From assembly GCA_030710605.1 (NCBI GenBank), contig CP092880.1, positions 26,899,541 to 26,963,540 of the forward strand: a stretch of 64,000 bases of DNA. The letters are read 5' to 3'. This DNA comes from Cordylochernes scorpioides (lineage: Eukaryota; Arthropoda; Arachnida; Pseudoscorpiones; Chernetidae). Below, one piece after another: positions 10,138-21,770 of the stretch. The notes beneath the pieces were generated by a model. That model saw only the letters and a list, made by a program, of their open reading frames with translations, did not search any database and was not told where the DNA came from. Each line of letters begins with the position of its first letter. Position 1 is the stretch's first letter. The position numbers were made by a program, and so were the translations under genes.

Positions 10138-12424
10138 TTAACTACAATTTAGGGGACTTCTTGATAAACAGTCAGCGTCCTGATGTTTTCTTCCGCTCTT
10201 GTGCACAACAGTAACATCAAACTCCTGCAGCCGAAGAGCCCATCTTGCTAACCTCCCACATGGGTCCTTGAGGTTGGTCAGCCAGCACAAGGAGTGATGG
10301 TCAGTTACGATAGTGAATTGACGTCCAAAAACATATGGCCGGAATTTGCCAATGGCCCAAATAATAGCAAGACATTCTCTCTCAGTCGTCGAATAATTTC
10401 TTTCCGCCTTATTGAGCGTTCTCGATGCATAGGCAATGGCTCTTTCCTTTCTCTTTTGAATTTGCGCTAAAACTGCTCCTATTCCATAGTTGCTCGCATC
10501 AGTATGTATTTCTGTTGGGGATGAATGATCAAAATGTCCCAAGACAGGCTCAGAAATTAGGGCTGACTTGAGAGCTTTAAATGCGTGCCGCTCTTCTATG
10601 TTCCAACTAAACACTGAATCTTTCTTTAAAAGAGCGTTTAATGGTTGGGCTATATGGGCATAATTGGGTATGAAACGGCGGTAGTAGGAAGATAGCCCTA
10701 GGAAACTTCTAACTTCTTTTAGCGACTTTGGTCTGGGGAAGTTACGGACTGCTCTAATTTTTTCTGGATCGAGACATATTCCATCTCCACTCACCTTATG
10801 TCCAAGAACTGTTATAGTTTTCGCACCAAACCTGCATTTCCCCGGATTGAGGCACAAGCCAGCCTTCCTCAAACAGCCTAATACCAGCTGAAGGCGTCTC
10901 AGATGTTCCTCAAAATCATCAGAAAAAACGACTATGTCATCAAGGTAACAGAGACAGATTGTCCACCTAAGACCCTTCAAGAGGCTGTCCATCATTTGTT
11001 CGAATGTAGCTGGAGCGTTACATAACCCAAATGGCATCACTTTGAACTCATACAATCCATCTGGGGTTATGAATGCACTCTTCTCACGGTCCGATTCCTC
11101 CACGTCGATCTGCCAGTATCCAGATTGGAGATCCATAGAGGAATAAAATCGTGCTCCCTGTAAACAGTCCAAAGTGTCGTCGATCCTTGGGAGCGGGTAA
11201 ACATCCTTTTTTGTTATCTTATTAAGGCGGCGGTAATCGACGCAGAATCTCCAGCTGCCATTTTTTTTCCTGACCAAAACGACCGGTGAGGCCCATGGGC
11301 TCGCAGAGGGCTGAATAATACCAATTTCTTCCATTTTATTTACCTCCTCTTGAATAATTTGACGTTCCGCTGGTGCTACTCGGTACGGTCGTTGTTTGGT
11401 GGGAAGGTGGTCTCCAGTGCTAATTCGATGCTTAACATTATCGGTCTTGGACGCTTCTTTTTTTCTGAACTCAAAAATATCTCTATAGTTTCTCAATAAA
11501 TTTCTTAATTTTTCTTTTTGAAAATCGTCAAGTGAATCATCTATATTTAAAATTTCCGCAATTTTTGAATCCTCGGAATGGCCTATATCTGTTCCCACGT
11601 GGTTGCCCTCAGCAAGTACACATAGCTGGCTATCCTCGATGACGACACCATCGGCCACGTGCATCCCCTGTGGAATTATCTTCGGATATGGGCTCCAATT
11701 TGCCACCCACAGTTTTCCCCTGTTACTGGTAAGCGAGATGATAGAGGAGGGAGCCATTAGTTCTCTTTCCAGCGACAGACCTTTTTGACTTTCTGCCACC
11801 ACAGTTGCATTATCTGAGATGTCTCTGCTTAATACCTCTATCAGCTGACAAGATGCGGGCTCTATTCTGTATTCCCGTTCCGCGTAGAGAGGTGAGTTGT
11901 TCTTGGGTGTGTCCTCGACTAGGAATTCCTCTAAAAAAAGTTTATCTTCTGCAGAATCAATTACCGTCCTGGATAACTTCAAAAAGTCCCATCCGAGGTT
12001 CACATCGTAACTACAGTCCTCCAGAACAATAAATTCGAAATTTTCCTGCAGACCATTTAAGTCCAATTTTAAAGAGCAGCGTCCTTTCGGTTTTATAATT
12101 TTACCGTTGGCCACTCTTAAGCTCACGTCAGTTTCGGCAAACATTATTTTCTTTTATTTGAGTCTGAACCTCTCGGACACGACAGAATAAGAAGCCCCAG
12201 AATCAACAAGAGCACTGGTTATATTTCCTTCTATTTTAATATTTATATAATTTCCTTTCATATCCACAGTAGTCGATGAGGGAGGGTTTCCAAATTTTTT
12301 AAGGCCCCACCTCCAAAATAGGTCGCAACCTCTAGTTTTCCCGGCGGGAACGGCGAGGTGACCGACTGGACCCTCTAATAGGCGAGGAATGTTGTCCGTT
12401 TCGGCCCGGGTATGGGGAAGGTCT
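10138..12424 (-). pseudogene. Gypsy pol: protease, reverse transcriptase, RNase H
   Basis: One frame with two nonsense codons. The protease is at the N-terminus: active site LVDSGASYSVV (about 12190-12230), a TAA at 12154, then VNLGWDFLK as the distal protease motif. The reverse transcriptase has [30 protein letters not shown], and the catalytic box [12 protein letters not shown]. RNase H has [26 protein letters not shown] and [14 protein letters not shown] at 10138-10140 separates it from the integrase frame, which continues directly (DIEEDIPCIV). Its start overlaps the end of gag in another frame, consistent with ribosomal frameshifting in the ancestor. Confidence 0.95.
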
Positions 12425-13615
12425 TCAGTAACGTCTAAAATTATCCCTTGGCTCGTCGTCATTGAGCGCCGGGAATTTGGGACGGGATCCATAGAAGAAC
12501 ATTGGTTCTTGCCCCTCTTGGGAATATCCGTTTTCTCTTTCGTCATTCTGTCTCCTTCTGTCACGGCAGTAACGGGCGACATGGCCAGGGCGTTCGCAAT
12601 GGAAGCAAATTGGTCTTCCCTCAGTGATCCGCCATTCATTTGTGTCGAGTCTTTCTCACTGTTTCGGGTACCGAGCTCTGGGACGGGGAGTCTGGGGTGT
12701 GGCCGTCTCTCTTCTAGCGATTGGTGACGGCGTATAAGTTCGATATTGAGGGGGGTCTCTGGAAGGATTTGATATTGGAGCGAGGGTTTTATCAATTTCT
12801 TCCCTCACCATATCTTCAATGGTGGCGATTCTTGGTTCTTCTCGAGGAGCGGCCAAGGCCCGTTGCACCTCCTCGCGGACAATTTGTCTAATCATGGATG
12901 ACAAATCTGTATTATCATTGCAGACATCAAGGGATGCTACATTGGGCAAGCGTTCGTACTTGGCGGGGGCCACACGCCGACGATGAAGCGCTTCAATGCG
13001 GCGGCACTCAGACACAAATTGATCCGTATTGTTTATGTCTCTTGGAAGAGAGAGAAGCGCCTGATAAAGTTCTTCCACTATTCCTCTCATGAGGTGGGAG
13101 ATTTTATCCCCCTCGCTCATTTGGAGATCTACCTCTTTGCAGAGTCGTAGGACGTCTTGTATATAGAACTCGGTGCTTTCACCCTTTAGCTGAGCCCGGA
13201 TTTTAAGTTTTTTCTCGGCAAACAGCCGCAGACTCTCACTTTTCCCAAATACACTCTCTAATTGAGTAGTAAACTCTTCCCAATTCCGGATGGGCTCCTC
13301 ATTATTCTCAAACCATTTGAGGGCAGTTCCATTCAGGTAGAAGTAGACATTGGCAAGACAGAGGGTTTCGTCCCAATTATTATGCTTTGCCACACGTTTG
13401 TAACCTCTTAACCAGGTAAGGGGATCTTCACCATCCTCCCCGGAGAACATGGAAGGATTCCTTGGTAGGTGCTGAACAAAATAATTGCCCACCTGGGTAG
13501 CTTCCTCTATTTTCACGGTCATCTCCTTGAGCTCTACACTATCTTCTTGTTTACCAGTTTCAGTCCTTCTTTTATGTCTGAAGGGATATCGGTCTTGACG
13601 ATCCAGCTTCTCCAC
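12425..13615 (-). pseudogene. Gypsy gag with zinc knuckle beyond a nonsense codon
   Basis: ATG at 13615. Residues ~60-190 form the retrotransposon gag domain (DPLTWLRGYKRVAKH, YLNGTALKWFENN, FTTQLESVFG). An in-frame TGA at 12656-12658 ends the visible 319-residue ORF. The same frame continues past it and encodes a perfect CX2CX4HX4C zinc knuckle (CFHCERPGHVARYC, 12566-12607), ending with a TGA at about 12425. The full-length gag was therefore about 396 codons, capsid plus nucleocapsid. One nonsense mutation is the only gag defect I found. Confidence 0.9.
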
Positions 13616-13619
13616 CAGT

Positions 13620-13795
13620 TGTAGCGTAGCAAAAAGGTAGAGTCGGTGATCCGCAAACGAAGAACGTTATTTTATTAACCAAACAAACCGAGATCAAAAT
13701 AAGAACAACCGAAAAATATGAATTAATGAATACACGCCAAAGTATACATAGGAATCAAAAATACAACAAACACCTATGCAAAAATCAGGCATTAT
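13620..13795 (-). repeat. 5' LTR of the Gypsy element, inner part
   Basis: Matches 8416 onward and is cut at 13795 by a LINE; the outer part continues at 15284-15341. Confidence 0.92.
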
Positions 13796-15283
13796 TATTA
13801 TTAACTTTATTAACATCATGAAACGCGATATCCCAAACTCAGGGATATTAGCGTCAATACATTAAACTGCATTACAGCAACTCGGCTATATACAATTCTG
13901 TTCAATTCATTATTTTACATAAATTAACTAAAGAAAATTGTCCAAAGAGAAAAACAAACAACAAAGCAAAAACACACAGAGCAAGCATCGCAGTTCTTTT
14001 TTTTTTTCTAAGATTTCTTCTCTTTTTTCCAATTCAAGAGAAAGTTGTATATGTATTTACAAAATTGATCAAAATTTTTATACTTTTCTTTTTTGTCTAC
14101 AAATTCATCAAGCTGTCCAATACGACCAAATCTATTTTCCCTAAAATCCTGGAAAATTGGGCACTCCAGAAGTAGATGTCTCGCGTCTTGAATTTCACCT
14201 CCGCAGAAGCATCCTGGTTCCTTCACGGCGCCGATAGTTGCCAAAAATTTCCCAAAATTGCCATGATCTGTAATGAATTGGATATTATAAAAATTTGGAC
14301 GGAAAAATCTTGGAATTCCTAATACGAAAAAGCTTCTGAAAATTTCATTAGTATTCTCAAAAATTTCATTCATTTTTGCATGTAAGAATGATTTGACTAT
14401 ACTTGGAGCATGGGGTTTGTAAGTAATTAGATCTTCAATGGACAGTTGAGCTAGATCAAATTTGATTATTCTGGATTCTATATAGTCTGTTAAGAGTGGA
14501 ATTTTTGCCAAGCTCTGCACACAGTTTGATGAAGTGGTTTTGTACGCTCTAACTGCCCATAAAATGATCTGGTACTGCATAGAGTTCAGTTTTTGTTTAC
14601 AACGATTGTTTAAATATTTGAACCAAATTTCAGAACCGTATGTAAGTACAGGCCTAATTATTGTTTTGAATAAAGTTAACCTCTTTTGAGTGTCTAAACC
14701 CCACATATTGCCACTTAGTGAACATAATAAATTTTTCATACGTCCTGCCTTACACAGAATATCATTAACATGTGGTGTAAAGTTAACTTTGTTTTTCCAT
14801 TTGTGATTAGAAAATTTCATTCCCAGAATTTTTACTTGCTTGACCGGCATTATTATATTGTTATTAACCTTAATAGGTATTTTTTGTCTGTTATGTAGGT
14901 ATAGCATATTAGTCTTCTCTGTACTGATCGTTAATTTATTTCTATTACACCATTGGATCACATAATTTAAGGTGTATTCACTTGCGGTTTTTAGTCCTTC
15001 AATAGTCTTATTCCAGCAAATTATTGTAACGTCGTCTGCATAACATATAATATCTGCATTAATTGAATCAAAATTTATCAACAAATCATTTAGCAAAATA
15101 TTCCATAGAAGTGGAGATAAAGGTCCACCCTGTGGACATCCTTTAGTTAGTTTCTTATAAAAAGTTTCTGATTCGTATGTAAATTTCACCTCCCTTTCAT
15201 TATTCAAATAAGATTTTATGATCCGTATTAAATCTGAAGGAACATCATCATTATCCATTCTTTTTATAATAGCAGGCCACCAT
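13796..15283 (-). mobile_element. 5'-truncated R1/I-like LINE inserted in the Gypsy LTR
   Basis: The 3' end at left is a TAATAATAA-type tail (minus strand). The 5' end at right is truncated inside the reverse transcriptase. The LTR sequence GCATTA is repeated on both sides (13789-13794 and 15284-15289), a short target duplication. The TAA-type tail suits the I/R1 group. Confidence 0.88.
14008..15283 (-). pseudogene. LINE reverse transcriptase C-terminal half, open frame
   Basis: An uninterrupted frame from the truncation point (AWWPAIIKRMDNDDVPSDL) to a stop at 14008. It carries the reverse transcriptase motifs LTKGCPQGGPLSPLLWNILL and ICYADDVTIICWNK (catalytic YADD), the thumb, and a C-terminal zinc-finger-like CFCGGEIQDARHLLLECPIF (CXCX7HX4C). 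About 425 residues are intact, so the copy looks young. The 5' half (endonuclease and fingers) is missing, so it cannot be active. The protein resembles the one at 43567-45877. Confidence 0.93.
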
Positions 15284-15341
15284 GCATTAAAAATAAATTA
15301 AAATATTTACATAAAAATGATAAAACTAATTACTCGCTACA
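15284..15341 (-). repeat. 5' LTR of the Gypsy element, outer part
   Basis: Resumes the LTR after the LINE and ends TACTCGCTACA; it is followed by the target duplication ATAT. Confidence 0.9.
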
Positions 15342-15345
15342 ATAT

Positions 15346-16012
15346 ATTTTGGAACAAATGGAGAACAATGATTCTTTAACAGTTATTAGTGCTTGGAAAA
15401 ATTTTACAATGTTAGACTGTGTGAAGCATATCGCCTTATCATACACACTGCGATTAAGCAAACAACGCTCAATAGCTGTTGGAAAAAATTGTGGCCAAAT
15501 GTAGTCAAAAATGAACATTCAATTTCAACTTTAAATGAATATTCGCAGATAGTACAGATGGCGCATTCATTGGGCGGAGAAGGTTTTGATGATTTTACTG
15601 ATGGTGATATCGCAGAGTTAATGGCTGATAAAGAACTAAGTGAGGATGATTTAGTTAATTTGTTTGCGAAAGTGAGTCTGACAAATCTGATGAAGAGGAA
15701 TTAGTACCAGTAACATTCACTGCTAAAGTCATCCGCAAAGGACTCGCATTGGGAAGAAAGCTGGGTAATTATTTTATGCAAAATGACACAAACGTTGAAA
15801 GGGCTTTACGATTCCAACGTGACATAAATCGCTGCTTGGCTCAATATGAAGAAGTTTACAAATATCTTACAAAAAATTCGAAGCAATTGTTAATAAACGA
15901 TTTCATTACCATCTCTCATAATGTAAATATTTCTGCTTCAAACATCGAATCGGCACAAATAACCTCGAGTGTGGAAGTGAATTCGAACCTTCGATTCCGA
16001 AAAAAAGAATGA
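15346..16012 (+). pseudogene. Tigger transposase, part 3 (C-terminus)
   Basis: Resumes with ILEQMENNDSLTVISAWKNF, typical of the post-catalytic region of jerky/Tigger transposases, and continues through WKKLWPNVVKNE, an acidic stretch (MADKELSEDDLV) and a terminal basic end (NLRFRKKE). Frameshifts near 15460 and 15675 break it. It ends at 16010-16012. 16013-16107 is 3' untranslated sequence. Confidence 0.85.
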
Positions 16013-16107
16013 GAGTAATTTCTGACATTGATGAAGGATAATAAAACACCTTTGGTTTTATTTTTTGTTCTTCTGTTTATGTATGTATTGTAATTATATA
16101 AAATAGC

Positions 16108-17290
16108 AATATAGCTAGACCTGTTGCATCGAAGCAGGAACAAGCTGGACTTCATGCCACACATTAATGAAATCGTCGACAAAACTACTAGAGCTAGCGG
16201 TTACCTACTCAGTTTAATAAAGAAAACATGGGGTCTAGAATTCAGACGAAAATTAACTTTATATAAGACAATATTCCGAAGTACAATAACATATGGCCAA
16301 ACAATATGGTTTCCATTTATAGGCAAGAAAGCCAAAGACAAACTAAATTCCCTGCAGTATAATATTCTAAAACACTGCATACAGGCCTATACCACAACAT
16401 CGTCAAACTGTACACATATACTAACACAAATACCAAAACTCACAGATTACATAGAATCCAAAATATTAAAAAGTGAAAAGGCCACAATAGAATTATCAAA
16501 CAGAAAAGAAATTGTTAACTATAATGAAAAAAAAATTACAGGAATACTATGAAGAAACCAATTATTTCAAACGTTTTTTCATCCCCTTTAAAATACGAAA
16601 ATAGATCAAACCAAATTTCTACAATGTTTAATTCTTTACAGGTCATGGTAACTTCAAATCATATCTCTTCAGAATTAGAAAATTAGATTCGCTTCAGATG
16701 CTCTTGTGGAGCGGAAGAAGAAACCCCCAAACACATTCTGAACTCATGCCCACTGGTGTCAAACCTAAGACAGCAGAGCCAGATGGAAAGAACCTATCTG
16801 GGTCAAATAGTTTATAATAGGGAAATATATACGAAATTTGATATGTTCTGCAGACTTTTTATTGTAGATAGACGGCTTCATGCAGCTTGAGGGACTACAC
16901 TACTATGCGACTTGATTTACGTCCATGTAAATAATTAATAAGTTACTTTATAATATAACTCATTATAAATAGCTCAACTTGATCAACTTTCTCTCTCCAC
17001 GATACTAATTATTACAGATAACTTCATTAAATCAACTTCCATCATTGCTCAACATATTGTAAATAACTACCTTGCGGTTTCTTCTATCTGCTTATGTTGT
17101 TGCTTATTTGTTTAATGTATATGTTTATTTAATGCTATTTTTCTTAATTGTTTATTTTTCTTTTTGATAATTCTGTTACCTACTCTACTTCAATATGAAT
17201 TATTGTAAATAGCCTCACGCGCAATTATCCAGATAGGATATAGCGTGTCTTATTTGTAACTGGTAATAAATAAAAAAACTTACCTTGTTA
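16108..17290 (+). mobile_element. LINE 3' end preceding copy B
   Basis: Begins AGCAATATAGCTAGACCTGT and matches 41955-43130 nearly base for base. Coding (16124-16552, then frameshifted to ~16890) covers the reverse transcriptase thumb (HINEIVDKTTRASGYLLSLI, GLEFRRKLTLYKTIFRS) and the C-terminal finger CSCGAEEETPKHILNSCPLV. The non-coding 3' part ends near TAATAAATAAAAAAAC. The next ~100 bp to 17391 is shared with copy C and is not assigned. Confidence 0.85.
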
Positions 17291-17391
17291 TTATTCTCCT
17301 CAGTGGAATAATTATTTTTAATACTATTTCTACTTAGGTACATACATGATTTCCTAAAATTTATGCAAAGTGTTACACACATATCTGCATA

Positions 17392-18719
17392 CAAGGTATG
17401 TCCAATAAATAATCAGACTGGTCAAAAATAAAGAAAAAATAGAATGATGAAAAAAAATTATTAGTATTTTTCAAAATAGCCCCCACCGCATCTATACATA
17501 ATTTCCATCTCTTCTCAATGATTTAAAACATTTAGAAAAAAAACTTTCGGGATGTTCTTCAATACCTTTTTCGAATCCGCTATGATGGACTCTCTAGTGT
17601 CAAATCTCCTTCCTTTTAGAGCCATTTTGAGTTTTGAAAAAAGAAAAAATCATTTGAAGCTAGGTCTGGGGAATAGGGAGGTTGTGTGTTGAAGTATTTG
17701 GATTCCGTGTTTAGCCAAATAAGTCAGTACAGATGTAGCGGTGTGTGGTGGTGCATTATCATGATGGATAATCTAATTTTTAGAACTCCACATTTCACTT
17801 CTTTTCAGACGAATTGATTCACGTACACGTCTCATAATGTTTAAATAAGACTCCTTATTGATTGTTTGACCTTCCTCTAGATATTCATAATGCACAATTC
17901 CCTTTATGTCAAAGAACGGTGTGTGTGACCAATAAGACTTCGCTTTTTGACTTGCAAAGTCGGGATTTCTTTGTTCTTGGTTCATCTTTTCATTTCCACT
18001 CCATGGATTGGCGTTTTGTTTCCGGGTCATACCTGTAAACCCATGTCTCGTCACCAGTTATTACTTTTTCCTTCCAATTAGGGTTTTCTTCCACCATTTC
18101 AAGCATTTTTTGGCAACATCAACGCGATTCTCTTTTTGTTGGATTGTGAGCATTTTAGGGACAAAATTTGAAGGTGCCTTCTTTAACTGCAAATCTTCTT
18201 TAATTATCGATCCAACTAATGATTTTGATATCCCTGTTTCTTCCTCAATGTCCCGTAAACCTATTCGTGTATTTTCTTTTATTAAATTTGAAATTTGGCT
18301 CACCTTTTCAGGGTTCCTGTGCAGAATTGGACGTCCAATGCGCTTCTTATCTTTCACCGATTCCATTCCATTTTTAAATCGTGAAAACCATCTAAATGTG
18401 ATGGGTTTATTTACATTTTCATTTCAAAATGCCAATTTCAACAACTCTAAAGTTTCTGAAGCCGATTTCCCAATTTTGTATTAAAATTTGAAACAAATTC
18501 GTTGTTTAAATTTTCTATCCCCATTACAAATTAGAAGTTGTTATGCAAGGCGTTTTTTTTACAAGATTACAATTTATCGACTGCGCGCGCAATTACGTGA
18601 TGTGATATACCGCAATGTAGCTGAAGCTTTCTATTTTTTTAATAGACTTTTTAAAAAAAAGTATCATTTAATTTTTTTGTTGTTTTTGAACGGTCTCATT
18701 ATTTATTGGACACACCTTG
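17392..18719 (-). mobile_element. Mariner transposon with inverted repeats and TA duplication
   Basis: The left end CAAGGTATGTCCAATAAATA and the right end (reverse complement CAAGGTGTGTCCAATAAATA) are ~28-bp inverted repeats. TA is duplicated at 17390-17391 and 18720-18721. The unoccupied site is seen in the paralogous sequence at about 43246. Length 1328 bp, normal for mariner. Confidence 0.95.
17560..18540 (-). pseudogene. Mariner transposase, frameshifted
   Basis: The clearest part (18061-18366) has GRPILHRNPEKVSQISNLIK and ISKSLVGSIIKEDLQLKKAP, the two helix-turn-helix motifs of a mariner, then FVPKMLTIQQKENRVDVAKK. The N-terminal part upstream (LGKSASETLELLKLAF) and the catalytic part (17773-18054: FFDIKGIVHYEYLEEGQTIN, KESYLNIMRRVRESI) lie in shifted frames. 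The downstream catalytic-domain sequence is further decayed. Several stops and slips; inactive. Confidence 0.88.
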
Positions 18720-18819
18720 TATAACGAGAAATTATTAAGAGCTTAAAAACAAAAGGCACTTTTGCAAATTAAAAGATTAAAAATATAAATTATATACATA
18801 AACTTTGTTTTTAAAATTT

Positions 18820-18972
18820 GTCTGTATTTACATATATTCTTATTACTGCGTCTTCGGAATACTTACTGCACTCTCACTCCTTACTGCTTCTTCGGAATAT
18901 TTACTGCACTTTCACTCCTTACTGCATTTTAGCATTACTTACTGCACTCTCACTCATTACCGCGTCTTCGGA
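18820..18972 (-). repeat. Short satellite array at the head of copy B
   Basis: About four 38-bp monomers of the same satellite and orientation as 1-868. They are diverged; most carry CTTCGGA in place of TTTAGGA. It abuts TATAGGGTTGTCTATCTGGG, the first bases of the long repeat, exactly as at 868 and 43409. Confidence 0.9.
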
Positions 18973-19542
18973 TTTCCTATAGGGTTGTCTATCTGGGAAA
19001 CAAACAACTTTTTTCCAAACCAATTTCCAACCAGTAAATTATCTTCAAAATAATTCAATCAATATGTGAAATGATACCCTTTCAATTCTAATTTTTCGAA
19101 AATGTGCAATGATCAACGTTTAGTGATGGATAAAATTGGATTAATACATTTTTTCAGCAAAAAAAACATTTCAAATACTATTTTATCTTTGTGAATAAAG
19201 GCATTGTGGGGAAAGCGAATAAATTAAGAACATAAAGAAACCCTTATTTTTTATTTGAAAAAAAGAAATATATATTTTAAAGAAATCTTTCAGGAAGTTT
19301 GCTTTTGGTCTAAGACCCTATTTAGTGTGGATTCTAGCTGATGAATCTTCAAAGACCATAAATGCATCATATTTTTGAAGGTGTAAGTATTGTTACGGAT
19401 TTTGTATGGTTTAGTTAAAAATAGGATTTATTTTTGGAAAATAATAATAAAATTATTTCATTCAGCATATTGTTCATTGCTGCCATTCCTTTTGTCTTTT
19501 TCTCAGGCATTAGTTTGTTATTGTTGTGTCCAATAAAGAGCC

Positions 19543-19660
19543 TCAGATATCTACATGCATCTCTATCACAGCAGTCACAATATCCACACCTGCCCAGAAG
19601 TCCTCCTCTACATGGCGGGCGGGAGAAGCAGCACAAGTAAGGGACTGCCCTGTAGGGTGA
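19543..19660 (-). pseudogene. LINE C-terminal remnant in copy B
   Basis: The minus strand reads VDIVTAVIEMHVDI followed by a stop at 19543-19545, matching the last residues of the LINE tail at 38811-38984 (IVDIAAAVIEMHGDI). Upstream sequence is decayed. The same remnant in copy C is at 46290-46400. Confidence 0.65.
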
Positions 19661-19879
19661 AGAAGGGGTCGTGAGCCCCGAGCCGCTACGGTAACCGTCA
19701 AGGCCAAGAGGGAACTCTGAAATTTGGCTGACTAACGGGGCAATGGCACCTTCCTTTCCATGGAGTAACAATATCCTCACAGATAAGAAAATTGCTACGA
19801 AATATAAAATAATAATATAAACAGTAGCAATGTGTTTCTTTATTCGGGTAAAGGGAAGCTTTCAGGTGTTTTATAATCC

Positions 19880-19945
19880 TTCTACAGGAATAGCTATAAT
19901 TTAAGAGAATAAAGATTCCCTCAACTTATAGCTATGTCTGTGGAA
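19880..19945. repeat. Long imperfect hairpin, copy B
   Basis: Arms 19880-19910 and 19915-19945; same structure as 1082-1147. Confidence 0.75.
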
Positions 19946-20104
19946 GGATTATAAAGATCCGAAAGCTTGCACTTTGCACGAATAAAGAACCCCTTGCTAC
20001 TGTTTATTTTCTTACAATATTCTCTATCTTGGTTGATTCCACATTAAAGGAATGGCTCATCATTTGAGACTATCCCCACTGTGACACAAATGTTGGTACC
20101 TTCA

Positions 20105-20260
20105 TGGGATTGGAAGTTCTGTTCAGACAGGCAATGAGTTGTCAGTTGCAAGCCCTGATAATTAGGTGGAACATTTTCTAGGGATAATGGCATGTGCAAA
20201 AGGACATTCCAGTTTTGTGCTTTTTAAAATGTCTTTAACCTCTTTTGCAACATGTGGCAT
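20105..20260 (-). pseudogene. Mariner transposase fragment (relic), copy B
   Basis: Paralogue of 1311-1465 and 46818-47021; more decayed, with no open frame of note. Confidence 0.55.
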
Positions 20261-20439
20261 GAACTGGAAAACCACTTTGTCTTCTGCTTTTATGTATTTT
20301 GATGTCTCCCTGAACCATTCCTCGCCAACTATTGATCCCTACATATCTATCTCACAGACCATTCCATTCCACATTGGTGACCCATTATTTAAAAAGGAGC
20401 CAGTGCTGCCGTCCCACCAGACCTACACTTTAAATTCAT

Positions 20440-20735
20440 TTGAAACTCCGCCTTTGTCGGTCCAAAGCCTGGTTGAAAAAGAAAGAGGGGGGAGCAGTAA
20501 CAAGCTCGCTAAAATCCTGGGCTCAGCTGGCCCGGCTGATAGTACCCTGTAAGGGCTCATGATCCAGGGATACAGGATGAGCAGCGTCTATGTTAGGAGC
20601 GGCTGTACATGGTGTCTGTTCCTCATGTCAGAGACGACCATTTTTTAGGAGCTAAGTCGGCTTGCCACTGAGTAGTACTCTAATTCTTAATGACAAAGGC
20701 AAACACATTCTACTTCACCCAGTCATGATCGTTGT
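20440..20735 (-). repeat. SINE-like dispersed repeat, copy in unit B
   Basis: Same block as 1590-1935, recognised by the segment around CTGGGCTCAGCTGGCCCGGC (20518-20537). Confidence 0.55.
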
Positions 20736-21770
20736 CAACTCTACAAGCTTGATACCATAATATGATTGAGGAAAGAAAAGAAAAAAAAAAGAAGAGAAAT
20801 GCATTTGAAGAAATCATTAGATTCTCATTTACTGTAGTCGCACCCTTCTTCATTGTTGTAACAAATATTCTATTTCAAGATAATGAAACCCCTCCAAATA
20901 TATAGAGTAACATTTATTTACTCTTTTCCAAACGAGTTAATAATGTTTTGAAAATAGAGCAATCCATAGATAAATCTTTAATTAAAAAGGCATATATTGG
21001 ATCAAAAAAATATTTATTTTACCAATATTTCAGCTGCCTGAACGCCAACCTTTATCAAGGTGTTATAACATTTTAAAGTGTGTCAACAACAAACTCAGCG
21101 CCACATAACGTCAACAGCATTAAGTTTTTAAAATATTTTGTTATATTCAATGGGGAGAAAAATTTGAAAAATATATTTATATTATGAATAAAATAATTTT
21201 TGTAAAATATGGGTGTGAATATTTTGAAAATTAACAATAACGCCTATTTTATATTTTAAAATTATTTGTACTATGTGTAAAAATATTTTTCGTATAAAAA
21301 TAAATAAATATAACAAAATATATATAAAAGAAAGGTTAAACTAATTTTTTTTTAAACACAAAGCGTAATAAAGCTGTAAGGGAGGGTGCAATAAAACTTT
21401 TTTTAAAATTTTTAAAAAATTTAAATGTAAAATTGTGAAATTCGAAATAAAATATAAGTGAAAATGGGAAAATATTTTTAAAAATGATATCATACAAATA
21501 AAACATTGAAGACATTGAACTATCAATATATAAAAAATATAATGCATATATATAAAATAAGCGTGTGATTGTATTTGAAATAAACTTAAACGATGTTGCA
21601 TAAATTAAAAGAAAGATATATAAAAGGAAAAATGTGATTTGAGCATTAAAACATTTTTACGTGCTTCAAAATGTGTACCTCTCCCTATAAAATTAATTAA
21701 AATATAGACCTAAGTTATCGGAATTTTGAAGTAAAAAAAAATGAATGAAAAAATTAAACTTTAAATATTG

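Larger units (their letters stand above)
8416..15341 (-). mobile_element. Complete but inactivated Ty3/Gypsy retrotransposon
   Basis: LTRs begin TGTAGCG and end GCTACA at 8416-8642 and 13620-15341 (the latter split by a LINE). A 4-bp target duplication ATAT lies at 8412-8415 and 15342-15345; removing the element restores the Tigger reading frame precisely. Order on the minus strand: 5' LTR, a possible primer-binding site starting TGGTGGAGAAG two bases in from the LTR, gag, protease, reverse transcriptase, RNase H, integrase, polypurine tract (C-run at 8644-8655 on the plus strand), 3' LTR. Inactivated by several stops and frameshifts. Confidence 0.95.
4550..16107 (+). mobile_element. Tigger/pogo-type DNA transposon, dead and nested
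   Basis: The left end begins CACCTATCCCCCGATTTACA directly after a TA that interrupts copy A of the long repeat. Coding pieces at 6067-6756, 8056-8415 and 15346-16012 join into one CENP-B/Tigger-type transposase once the maT (6757-8055) and Gypsy (8416-15341) insertions are removed. The right terminal repeat is not found: the element is cut off where the LINE of copy B begins (16108). A Copia fragment lies in its 5' untranslated part. 4645-4680 and 5964-6016 are inverted matches flanking that Copia fragment. Confidence 0.8.

Noticed and set aside
11603..12032. Plus-strand ORFs within the Gypsy pol region
   Set aside because: Antisense shadows of the well-supported minus-strand polyprotein.
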